Of a DNA stretch of 18,489 nucleotides, positions 8,335 to 14,674 are shown in pieces. Within the stretch, counting starts at the first letter, position 1. Each line of letters starts with the position of its first letter. The stretch is from Clostridia bacterium (GTDB taxonomy: Bacteria > Bacillota > Clostridia > UBA1381 > UMGS1253): positions 1 to 18,489 of the forward strand of contig JAFQPV010000001.1 of the NCBI GenBank assembly GCA_017411585.1, read 5' to 3'. The translations under genes were made by a program, and so were the position numbers. Under the pieces are notes generated by a model, which saw only the letters and a list, made by a program, of their open reading frames with translations, was not told the DNA's origin and made no database searches.

Positions 8335-9701
8335 AAGCTATTTACAATCTCCTTAAAGACTTTGCCGCGTTCCATAAAATTTTTAAATAAATCAAAGCTT
8401 GCACTCGCCGGTGAAAGCAGTACAATATCGCCAGCCTGTGCTGCATCGCGCGCCGCATGAATTGCCTGCGCAAATTCCGTGCATCTTACTACCATGCTAT
8501 GCTCCATCCCTGCCGCAAGACAAGCAGCCTCAATTTTGTCCGAGGTTGCACCCACCAATACCAAGGTTTTTACGTGCGCCTTAACCTCTGCGCCAAACTC
8601 TGTATAATCCAAATTTTTGTCATAGCCGCCGGCAATTAAAATTACCTTTTTATCAAACGAGCGCAGCCCCGCTCTCGCGCGTGACGGACTGCTTGCAATG
8701 GAGTCGTTATAATAGCGTACGCCGTCAAGCTCGCGCACAAATTCAATACGGTGCTCCACGCCGCCGAAGTTTTTCGCAATGTACTCCACATCTTCCTTGG
8801 ATGCTAGCCCCTGCGTTGCCGCAATCGCTGTCATAAAATTCTCTACATTGTGTGCGCCCGGAATTTTAATGTCCGATGCCTGAATGTAGGCTTCACCGTT
8901 TAAATAAATCACGCCGTTCTTTAAATACGCACCGTCAAGCGCCTGCTTTGCGGAAGAAAACCAACTCACCCTTCCCCTAGCTTCCTTATCCAATGCGCTT
9001 GTAATGTCATTATCTGCATTTAGCACCAGCATATCTTCTGCTGACTGATGCAGAAAGATGTTTTTCTTTGCATCTAAATACTCTTGCATATCCGTATGCC
9101 AATCCAAGTGATTCGGTGCAAGATTTGTAATCACCGCAACATTTGGCGAGGCCTGCATCGTATGCAGCTGAAAGCTGCTCAGCTCCAGCACGGCAATATC
9201 CTTTTCCCCGATATGGTCCAATTCGCCGACCAGCGGCATGCCGATATTACCGCCAACCCAAACCTTATAGCCTGCCTGCTTTAAAATTTCGGAAATCAGC
9301 GTGGTTGTGGTCGTTTTACCGTCACTGCCGGTAACAGCAATGATTTTGCACGGGCAAAGTTCAAAAAACACTTCCATCTCTGAAGTGACGTGACTGCCCG
9401 CTTCGCGCGCCTTCACCAACTGCGGTAAATCAAAGCGCATACCTGGCGTTTTAAATATCACTTCACCGCTCAAATCATCCATGTAACCCTCGCCCAAACG
9501 GTAGGTAATATCAAACGCCGCAAGTGCCTGCATCTGCTCCGACAAGTTCTCAGCCGACTGCCGATCGCAAGCGGTTACACACGCGCCGTTTTCCGCCAAA
9601 AAACGAATCAGCGGCACATTGCTCACGCCGATGCCAAGCACCGTAACTCTTTTATTTTTAAGGCTCTGTTTAAAAAGTGTTAATTTCTGTGACAAATCCA
9701 T
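8331..9701 (-). CDS. murD: UDP-N-acetylmuramoylalanine--D-glutamate ligase MurD
   Basis: MurD adds D-glutamate to UDP-MurNAc-L-alanine in cytoplasmic peptidoglycan precursor synthesis. The protein has 456 residues. The N-terminal Rossmann-like domain (VTVLGIGVSN, 19-28) is followed by the ATP loop GSDGKTTTTT at 125-134, NHLDWH at 197-202, a lysine in YLDAKKN (likely the carbamylated K212), GVEHRIEF at 314-321 and NDSIASSPSRA at 332-342. The E. coli enzyme has NDSKATN at the last position. The ATG at 9699-9701 has GGGAGG very close upstream (three-base gap). The gene is away from any mur/fts cluster and leads an operon with three peptidases. Confidence 0.96.
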   Translation of the reverse strand: MDLSQKLTLFKQSLKNKRVTVLGIGVSNVPLIRFLAENGACVTACDRQSAENLSEQMQALAAFDITYRLGEGYMDDLSGEVIFKTPGMRFDLPQLVKAREAGSHVTSEMEVFFELCPCKIIAVTGSDGKTTTTTLISEILKQAGYKVWVGGNIGMPLVGELDHIGEKDIAVLELSSFQLHTMQASPNVAVITNLAPNHLDWHTDMQEYLDAKKNIFLHQSAEDMLVLNADNDITSALDKEARGRVSWFSSAKQALDGAYLKNGVIYLNGEAYIQASDIKIPGAHNVENFMTAIAATQGLASKEDVEYIAKNFGGVEHRIEFVRELDGVRYYNDSIASSPSRARAGLRSFDKKVILIAGGYDKNLDYTEFGAEVKAHVKTLVLVGATSDKIEAACLAAGMEHSMVVRCTEFAQAIHAARDAAQAGDIVLLSPASASFDLFKNFMERGKVFKEIVNSL

Positions 9702-9739
9702 CAGCCTCCCATAAATTCATAAAAACCTCTAATAGTATT

Positions 9740-9768
9740 ATTATCCGTCAACCGTTTAAAAATGTCAA
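9740..9768 (-). promoter_or_regulatory. Sigma-A type promoter for the murD-M42 operon
   Basis: On the minus strand, -35 TTGACA (9763-9768), a 17-base spacer and -10 GATAAT (9740-9745). It starts only 12 bases beyond the U-tract that ends the structured element at 9781-10087, so the upstream operon appears to be closed before this one opens. Confidence 0.8.
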
Positions 9769-9857
9769 TATTTGAGCACAAAAAAAGAGGCATTGGGCGC
9801 CTTCACTTAGGGAGAAATCGGTTTTAGCCGGTAATTTACCGAAAAAAGTGCACAAAA

Positions 9858-9889
9858 AATCTGCATTATACGCGAGTATAATACAGATT
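9858..9889 (-). repeat. Hairpin inside the structured element
   Basis: Arms AATCTGCATTATAC (9858-9871) and GTATAATACAGATT (9876-9889) around a GCGA loop. Thirteen of 14 positions are Watson-Crick. The odd one is C/A on the plus strand and G-U on the minus-strand transcript. Confidence 0.75.
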
Positions 9890-9940
9890 CTTTTGTTTCT
9901 CTTTCCGACAAAATTCCTCGCCTAAAACTACCGAAGGTAC

Positions 9941-10045
9941 TTTAAAAGGGAATAGTTTGGATGAAGAGCAAGGCAAAAATGGTCGACATCCTTGCGGATA
10001 TCGACCATTTTTAACATAGCTATTCGCCAAAACATTGCTTTTTAA
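9941..10045 (-). repeat. 105-base palindromic dispersed repeat, copy B
   Basis: Same length and orientation as the copy at 3292-3396. Shared parts on the plus strand are TTTAAAAG...GGAAT, TTTGGATGAAG.GC.AGGC on the left, and AGC.ATTCGCCAAA followed by TTTTTAA on the right. The central hairpin has 17-base arms AAAAATGGTCGACATCC (9975-9991) and GGATATCGACCATTTTT (9996-10012) around TTGC, with 16 Watson-Crick pairs and one G-U on the minus-strand RNA. The hairpin sequence differs completely from copy A, so the structure is kept while the sequence changes. Confidence 0.75.
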
Positions 10046-10092
10046 GGCGTTTAATCCCTAAGCGAAAGCGCCCTTAGCCTCTTTTTTATTGT

Positions 10093-10533
10093 TTACCAAA
10101 TCTTGTAACTACCCTTAATCATCAAAATGGCATCCGTCGTCGGGCTGATATACAAGCCGCGTCCGTCCTCCATCGGCACAATCAGCATATGATTTGCCGG
10201 TGCTGCAGCGTTGTGCGTTAAATCCACGCCCTGCGTTACGTCTGCGATGCCGCCGCGGTCAGAGCCGATAACGCACGCCTGTCCCATACGCAAAATCATC
10301 TCCGTACCGGCACCACCGAGCACTGTCTTGCCCGCCTTGACACTGACAACCTCAAAGCCACCCTGCGCCTTCTGATCTATGTAGGCATAAATCTCCGGCT
10401 TAAGTGTTCCCTCAATATAGCTTTTGCTGATAAGCGGATCTTCCTGGCTGCCCGGATTTGCCGCAATTGCAAACACTGCACCGAGCGCGAACGCCAGTAT
10501 AACTGAAATTACCGTAATCCATCTTTTTTTCAT
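10093..10533 (-). CDS. Small exported or membrane-anchored protein of unknown function
   Basis: 146 residues. The N-terminus is a clear signal sequence: MKKRW, a hydrophobic stretch at about 6-24, then AIAAN, a plausible signal-peptidase site or an uncleaved anchor. The mature part has a pattern I recognise from unnamed clostridial proteins: EVVSVKAGKTVLGGAGTEMI at about 61-80, IGSDRGGIADVT at 89-100, then NHMLIVPMEDGRG near 114-126 and a terminal GSYKIW. I know no function for it. The ATG at 10531-10533 with GGAGG eight bases upstream is the start. A GTG seven codons earlier would overlap the mazF stop but lies before the ribosome site. It follows mazF by 17 bases, so it is probably co-transcribed with the toxin pair, though this may be coincidental operon membership. 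Confidence 0.8.
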   Translation of the reverse strand: MKKRWITVISVILAFALGAVFAIAANPGSQEDPLISKSYIEGTLKPEIYAYIDQKAQGGFEVVSVKAGKTVLGGAGTEMILRMGQACVIGSDRGGIADVTQGVDLTHNAAAPANHMLIVPMEDGRGLYISPTTDAILMIKGSYKIW

Positions 10534-10541
10534 TTCCTTAT

Positions 10542-10546
10542 CCTCC
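10542..10546 (-). promoter_or_regulatory. Ribosome binding site for the exported-protein gene
   Basis: GGAGG on the minus strand, eight bases before the ATG at 10533. It lies inside the 17-base gap after mazF and excludes the earlier GTG as the main start. Confidence 0.8.
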
Positions 10547-10550
10547 AAAC

Positions 10551-10901
10551 TCACACTTCAGTTAAACCGAAGCTGATTTCCAACCCGCGCCCCACTTGGA
10601 CCATATGCATTGCATCCAGTGTGCCGATTTTTTCTTTTAAACGCCGCTTGTCAATGGTTCGGATTTGCTCAAGCAAAATAACCGAATCTTTACCAAGACC
10701 GAATTCGTTTGCATGAATCTCCACGTGTGTCGGCATTTTTGCCTTATTAATCTGCGAGGTAATTGCCGCCGCAATGACAGTTGGGCTGTATTTATTTCCA
10801 ATATCGTTTTGCACGATCAAAACCGGACGTATACCGCCTTGCTCCGAGCCAATGACGGGACTCAAATCCGCATAAAAAATGTCGCCTCTTTTAACAATCA
10901 C
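10551..10901 (-). CDS. mazF: MazF/EndoA-type mRNA interferase toxin
   Basis: 116-residue sequence-specific endoribonuclease, very like B. subtilis EndoA (NdoA), which cuts single-stranded RNA at UACAU. Catalytic R25 (GGIRPVL) and T48 (AAAITSQ) are both present, with the N-terminal RGDIFYADLSPVIGSEQGG stretch and the ILLEQIRTIDKRRL stretch typical of this clade. It starts with GTG (10899-10901), three bases after the antitoxin stop, with no strong ribosome site of its own. Translation is therefore likely coupled to the antitoxin. Position after alr and mazE is the same order as in Bacillus. Cleavage specificity of this protein is inferred from similarity only. Confidence 0.95.
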   Translation of the reverse strand: MIVKRGDIFYADLSPVIGSEQGGIRPVLIVQNDIGNKYSPTVIAAAITSQINKAKMPTHVEIHANEFGLGKDSVILLEQIRTIDKRRLKEKIGTLDAMHMVQVGRGLEISFGLTEV

Positions 10902-10904
10902 TGT

Positions 10905-11168
10905 TTATTCACACTCCGCAAGTTTTTCCTCACAAGCTTTCCAAACCGCAGTATCTGCTTCAAAACACATTTCCGCCAACGACAAATTAATGTCACCCAT
11001 TTGCACATAACCATTCTTCAGCTGTGCTTTTTTTTGCTCTGTCACATACGCCGCAAGCACCGTGCGAATCAAGTTCGAACGGCTAACCCCATCCTGCACC
11101 GCAAATGCATCAAGCTCACCAACCAATTCCTCCGGTAAGCTAAGCAATATTTTTTTATTCTTTGTCAT
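10905..11168 (-). CDS. mazE: MazE/EndoAI-type antitoxin, ribbon-helix-helix
   Basis: 87 residues. The N-terminal part has a ribbon-helix-helix pattern: a beta-strand in KKILLSLPEELV, then helices through SRSNLIRTVLAAYVTE at about 30-45. It should bind DNA as a dimer and repress its own promoter. The C-terminal part (GYVQMGDINLSLAEMCFEAD) resembles the toxin-binding tail of B. subtilis EndoAI. I chose the ATG at 11166-11168; a TTG three codons upstream is possible but would sit on the G-rich ribosome site. The promoter upstream is a perfect consensus, with inverted and direct repeats around it that could be operators. Confidence 0.9.
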   Translation of the reverse strand: MTKNKKILLSLPEELVGELDAFAVQDGVSRSNLIRTVLAAYVTEQKKAQLKNGYVQMGDINLSLAEMCFEADTAVWKACEEKLAECE

Positions 11169-11224
11169 CGGCCTCAACCCCCATTCTGCCTATGTACCCG
11201 GGTAGGAGCGCATAATGCATCACA

Positions 11225-11258
11225 ATATATAACCCCTCTATATACTGTAATTATATAT
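11225..11258. promoter_or_regulatory. Candidate operator: inverted repeat over the mazEF -10 region
   Basis: ATATATAA (11225-11232) and TTATATAT (11251-11258) are perfect inverted repeats separated by 18 bases; the second overlaps the -10 box. A ribbon-helix-helix antitoxin could bind here, but AT-rich sequence makes chance repeats fairly likely. Confidence 0.35.
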
Positions 11259-11278
11259 GCCGCAAAAGTCGATGTCAA
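11250..11278 (-). promoter_or_regulatory. Perfect consensus sigma-A promoter for mazEF
   Basis: On the minus strand, TTGACA (11273-11278), exactly 17 bases, and TATAAT (11250-11255). Both boxes match the consensus completely. Transcription would start near 11243-11244, giving a leader of about 75 bases before mazE. It lies within the 136-base gap after alr, so mazEF can be transcribed separately from alr. Confidence 0.85.
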
Positions 11279-11281
11279 TAG

Positions 11282-11307
11282 AAATATCTGCCTAAAATAC
11301 CTGCCTA
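11282..11307. repeat. Tandem 13-base direct repeat at the alr stop and upstream of the mazEF promoter
   Basis: AAATATCTGCCTA (11282-11294) is followed without a gap by AAATACCTGCCTA (11295-11307); 12 of 13 bases match. The second unit contains the alr stop codon. The pair ends three bases upstream of the mazEF -35 box, where a regulator site would be expected. Confidence 0.55.
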
Positions 11308-12438
11308 TTCCGCAGTGCGATAGATGCGCGGCACACGCGCACCGATATCACAAACCACTTCGTAATTGATGGTATTGAGCAGCTTTGCCATTGCATCCGC
11401 GCTAAAGCCCTCGCCCATCAAAACCACCTCGTCGCCGACATGGATAGTATGGACATTTGTAAGGTCAATCATACATTGATCCATACAAATTCTGCCGATT
11501 TGCTTTACACGCTGTCCGCATACAAACATCTCCGCTTGCCCGCTCATCGTGCGCGAATAGCCATCTGCATAGCCAACGCAAACCGTACCAACGCGCATAT
11601 CCTGCGGTGCTGTGTATGTATTTCCGTAGCTCACAGGCGTACCGGATTTGATTTCTTTTATGTGTGTAATACGCGCTTTCCACGTCATTGCCGGCTTTAA
11701 ATCGATTTTACCGTAGGTCGTTTCGTCAGGATGCAAGCCGTACAAAATAATACCGGGGCGCACCATATCCAAATGCATATCCGGCTCTAATACGATACCT
11801 GCACTGTTACAAATATGGCGAATACCAACGTCAATCCCTTTTCCGCGAAGCGCATCACAAATATGCATAAAACGATTGTACTGCAACTTCGTATAATCTC
11901 TATCCGTATCCGAACAGGAAAAATGACTGAATATACCGTCAATTACTATATTTTCAAGCGTGCTGATGTGCGCAATGCTTTCTACGGTATTCTGCGCCAT
12001 TTCTTCAGCTGCTGCAAAACCCAAACGGCTCATTCCCGTATCTAATTTAATATGAATACGCAAATTTCTCTTTAGGCGCACCGCAGCCTGCGATAAATGC
12101 TTTGCCGTATTTTCATTGTAAACCGTCGGCATAATTTCATGCTTTATCAAGGTTTCTGCCGCATCCTCCGGCACATAGCCCAAAATCAGAATCGGCTCAG
12201 TTGCCCCGCCCGTGCGCAGCTCGACTGCCTCCTGCAGTGTCGCAACCGCAAAGCAGTCTGCACCGTTTTCACGCAGCACTCTGTATGCCTGTAGCATACC
12301 ATGCCCATAGGCATTTGCTTTAATGACAGCCATAATTTTTGCATTTTCATTCGTCATCTTGCGAATAATACGCATATTATGCGCCATCGCTTCCAAATCA
12401 ATTTCCGCCCAAGTGCGGTAATCATCTGCATTAAACAT
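11305..12438 (-). CDS. alr: Alanine racemase
   Basis: A PLP enzyme that interconverts L- and D-alanine for peptidoglycan. The protein has 377 residues. The PLP-binding lysine is K40 in VIKANAYGHG. The second catalytic base is Y271 in VSYGNTYTA. Other hallmarks are KLDTGMSRLG at 131-140, HICNSAG at 208-214 and RICMDQCMIDLT at 316-327. The ATG at 12436-12438 comes one base after the nnr stop (TAG-A-ATG), with GGAGG inside the end of nnr. A TTG three codons earlier is a less likely start. The neighbours nnr upstream and mazEF downstream match the arrangement around alr in many Firmicutes. Confidence 0.96.
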   Translation of the reverse strand: MFNADDYRTWAEIDLEAMAHNMRIIRKMTNENAKIMAVIKANAYGHGMLQAYRVLRENGADCFAVATLQEAVELRTGGATEPILILGYVPEDAAETLIKHEIMPTVYNENTAKHLSQAAVRLKRNLRIHIKLDTGMSRLGFAAAEEMAQNTVESIAHISTLENIVIDGIFSHFSCSDTDRDYTKLQYNRFMHICDALRGKGIDVGIRHICNSAGIVLEPDMHLDMVRPGIILYGLHPDETTYGKIDLKPAMTWKARITHIKEIKSGTPVSYGNTYTAPQDMRVGTVCVGYADGYSRTMSGQAEMFVCGQRVKQIGRICMDQCMIDLTNVHTIHVGDEVVLMGEGFSADAMAKLLNTINYEVVCDIGARVPRIYRTAE

Positions 12439-12439
12439 T

Positions 12440-14002
12440 CTATTCAAATCCTCCCGACAATTTTAAAATTCCTGTCGCAGTTTTTTTGATGGCATATGGT
12501 AAATAATACAGCATATCGCACGCACTCATACCATCCTCACCTTTGTCCTCAGCTGCCAAGTCACCGGCAAGTGCGTGTATATACACTGCCGCTTGCAAGG
12601 CTGAAAACATATCCATTGTACGCGACAGCAAGGAAGCACATATTCCGGCGAGCACATCACCGCTGCCGGCTGTTGCCATACCGCTGTTGCCCGCAAATCG
12701 ATTCACCGCTACTTGTCCATCCGGCGCGGCAACAACCGTATAAGCACCCTTTAAAATCACATATACATTATATTCTGCAGCAAACTTTTTTGCATATTCA
12801 ATTCTGTCTGCTTCAATCTGTGCAACATTTACCCCTAAAAGGCGCGCCATTTCGCCACTGTGCGGCGTAATTACAATCGGTTGCCTGTGTCCCGAAAGTA
12901 CGTCTACATTCTGCGCAAGCGCATAAAGACCATCCGCGTCAAGCACAATCGGCTTTTCTACCTCTGCAATAATACGGTTCAAAAGTGTCTGCACTGCATA
13001 TTCTCGTCCAACGCCCATTCCAAATGCCAATACATCATATACATTTGCCTGTCTGATTGCCTTTGCATCATATTGAAGACCGCCGTTTTCCTCGGAAAGC
13101 GCGAGTGTCATAACCTCTGTGGTCTTGATTTCCATAATCTCGGAAAGACAAGCCGGTACACCTGCGCAAACCAGTCCTGCGCCGCTTTTTAATGCCGCCT
13201 GCGCACTCATATACACTGCACCGCTCATTCCCCGGCTGCCGCCGAGCACAAACACTTTTCCAAAATCGCCTTTATGCGCATTGCGCCTGCGTGTCCCCAA
13301 TGCCGCAAGTGCTGTTTTGGGCATAATCACCTCGGCTGCCGGCTTAACACTTTGCTTTGCTTCTGCCGGAATACCGATATCTGCTATAGCGATTTCACCA
13401 TAAAAGCTACAACTGTCAAACAAAATTGCCGAAAGCTTGCAACCCGTAAATGTAACCGTAACATTCGCTTGAATGCATACCCCTTCCACGTTGCTCGCAT
13501 CCGCCGAAACACCGCTTGGAATATCCGCCGAAACAACAAATGCATTCGATGCGTTAACTGCACTGACCAACATCGCATCCGCACTGCTAAGCGCGCCGCG
13601 AAAGCCGAAGCCGTAAAGCGCATCTACCACAATATCCGCCTGCGCAATCGCCGCGAGTGCCGCATCCAAATCTCTGATTATCTCAATTCCATACAAGCTT
13701 GCCTGCGCATAGTAATGCGCCGCATCCGGCGAAAGTGTATCCTCCGGCGCAAGGCACACAATTTGCACCATCGCGCAGCGTGTCACAAGCATACAAGCCG
13801 CTGCAAATCCGTCGCCGCCGTTATTGCCCCTGCCACACAGGATTACACAGTTTTTTTCTGCAAGCGAAATGCGCTTTTCCATCTCGGATACAATGCTTGC
13901 CGCTGCATTCTCCATCAACCGCAGACCGGGAATACCGCACGTTTCAATCGCATAACGGTCAACCGCTTTCATTTGCGCACCGGTATATACAGATACATTC
14001 AT
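12440..14002 (-). CDS. nnr: Bifunctional NAD(P)H-hydrate repair enzyme Nnr (epimerase + ADP-dependent dehydratase)
   Basis: It repairs hydrated NADH and NADPH. The epimerase (YjeF_N/NnrE) domain occupies about residues 1-215, with YTGAQMKAVDRYAIE at 6-20, LMENAA at 29-34 and the phosphate-binding GRGNNGGDG at 57-65. The ribokinase-like dehydratase (NnrD) domain covers the remainder, with VLGGSRGMSGA, ITPHSGEMARLLG and the catalytic loop GNSGMATAGSGD, whose final aspartate is about D449. 520 residues is the normal fused length. The ATG at 14000-14002 has GAGGAG seven bases upstream and is one base from the stop of the preceding gene. Confidence 0.95.
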   Translation of the reverse strand: MNVSVYTGAQMKAVDRYAIETCGIPGLRLMENAAASIVSEMEKRISLAEKNCVILCGRGNNGGDGFAAACMLVTRCAMVQIVCLAPEDTLSPDAAHYYAQASLYGIEIIRDLDAALAAIAQADIVVDALYGFGFRGALSSADAMLVSAVNASNAFVVSADIPSGVSADASNVEGVCIQANVTVTFTGCKLSAILFDSCSFYGEIAIADIGIPAEAKQSVKPAAEVIMPKTALAALGTRRRNAHKGDFGKVFVLGGSRGMSGAVYMSAQAALKSGAGLVCAGVPACLSEIMEIKTTEVMTLALSEENGGLQYDAKAIRQANVYDVLAFGMGVGREYAVQTLLNRIIAEVEKPIVLDADGLYALAQNVDVLSGHRQPIVITPHSGEMARLLGVNVAQIEADRIEYAKKFAAEYNVYVILKGAYTVVAAPDGQVAVNRFAGNSGMATAGSGDVLAGICASLLSRTMDMFSALQAAVYIHALAGDLAAEDKGEDGMSACDMLYYLPYAIKKTATGILKLSGGFE

Positions 14003-14003
14003 C

Positions 14004-14549
14004 TTAGTTCTCCTCTTCCGGTGTATGTATATTCTTCGGATTGTACTTTTTCATCATTTCTAAAATTTCATCGCTTGGCTCAAACAAAAGGCGTGTGCGC
14101 TCTGCATTGTACATAAAATCAGCATAATACACCTTTGCGCCCGGCGCATCCGAAACTGCAGATATCAAATACAAATGCGCCGGCACATTGCTGTACTGTC
14201 TGTCAAAACGTTCATCGTCTCTGCGCGCGCAAAACGTAATATCGCGCATACGCACGGAAACCAAATTCTTTCTGGTGCTTTTTGCATAAATCACATCCAC
14301 ATCCAGTTCCCCGTTGACAAAGACATACTCATATTCCACATTTTGTCTGCGTAAAAGCATCCAACAACCATACCACACAGCCACTACGCACAAAAGGCAA
14401 ACCATAACCGTTATCTGACTGTGCAAAAGAATTGGCAAATACGCAAATACCGCCGACAAAACAAGCGCTGCCAACACATACAATGCGCTTTTCACCTTAT
14501 CTGCCGCTGTCTTATGATGCCTAATCATATATTCTGCATAGTTGTCCAT
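14004..14549 (-). CDS. Small two-helix membrane protein, DUF6106-like
   Basis: 181 residues. Two predicted membrane helices lie at about 21-42 and 46-66, followed by a soluble domain that starts NVEYEYVFVNGELDVD (70-85) and ends with LLFEPSDEILEMMKKYNP near the C-terminus. I recall this pattern from clostridial proteins grouped as DUF6106; no function is known to me. The short hairpin of helices followed by a beta-rich part loosely resembles PH-like membrane proteins, which is only a guess. I chose the ATG at 14547-14549, with GGAG eight bases upstream; a GTG three codons earlier overlaps that site. It is the first gene of the operon with nnr and alr, one base from nnr. Confidence 0.8.
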   Translation of the reverse strand: MDNYAEYMIRHHKTAADKVKSALYVLAALVLSAVFAYLPILLHSQITVMVCLLCVVAVWYGCWMLLRRQNVEYEYVFVNGELDVDVIYAKSTRKNLVSVRMRDITFCARRDDERFDRQYSNVPAHLYLISAVSDAPGAKVYYADFMYNAERTRLLFEPSDEILEMMKKYNPKNIHTPEEEN

Positions 14550-14582
14550 TTCATTCACTCCATATATAAAAATATTTATATT

Positions 14583-14611
14583 ATTTTATCATAGAAATAA
14601 ACCGCCGTCAA
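14583..14611 (-). promoter_or_regulatory. Promoter for the DUF6106-nnr-alr operon
   Basis: On the minus strand, -35 TTGACG (14606-14611), a 17-base spacer and -10 TAAAAT (14583-14588), with TGA just before it (extended -10). It lies 16 bases downstream of the terminator of the preceding gene. Confidence 0.75.
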
Positions 14612-14627
14612 TCCATTATGCAACACA

Positions 14628-14655
14628 AAAAGCCGTTTCCGAAGAAACGGCTTTT
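14628..14655 (-). terminator. Rho-independent terminator of the iron-sulfur protein gene
   Basis: Perfect stem GCCGTTTC/GAAACGGC extended by A-T pairs. On the minus strand the loop is TTCG closed by C-G, the very stable UUCG tetraloop, and the stem is followed by five Us. It begins 20 bases after the stop codon of the gene at 14675. Confidence 0.92.
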
Positions 14656-14674
14656 CATACGATGTTATCTAAAA

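Larger units (their letters stand above)
9781..10087 (-). ncRNA. 307-base palindromic, multi-hairpin element; probable long terminator or structured RNA
   Basis: This fills the 391-base gap between the exported-protein gene and murD. The first and last 33 bases (9781-9813 and 10055-10087) are inverted repeats matching at 28 of 33 positions. Inside are a 14-base-arm hairpin (9858-9889), a CGGTAATTTACCG palindrome near 9830-9842 and a 17-base-arm hairpin (9975-10012). The 105-base repeat copy B (9941-10045) is nested inside. On the minus strand the element begins five bases after the upstream stop codon. It ends GCCTC followed by seven Us, so the long closing stem could work as an intrinsic terminator for the mazEF operon. 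I cannot tell whether it is primarily a terminator, a small RNA or a mobile palindrome. Confidence 0.6.

Noticed and set aside
9781..10087. CRISPR array or insertion sequence
   Set aside because: There are inverted repeats but no regularly spaced direct repeats, and no open frame inside resembles a transposase. At 307 bases it could only be non-autonomous.
11195..11204. TACCCGGGTA palindrome in the mazE leader
   Set aside because: Perfect but only 10 bases and not repeated; not enough to call an operator. Noted because it lies between the mazEF start site and mazE.
13274..14116. Open frame of 280 codons on the plus strand, antisense to nnr and the DUF6106-like gene
   Set aside because: It is rich in Arg, His and Cys with no recognisable domain, has no ribosome site, and runs opposite to two well-supported coding genes. 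It is a by-product of their codon bias.
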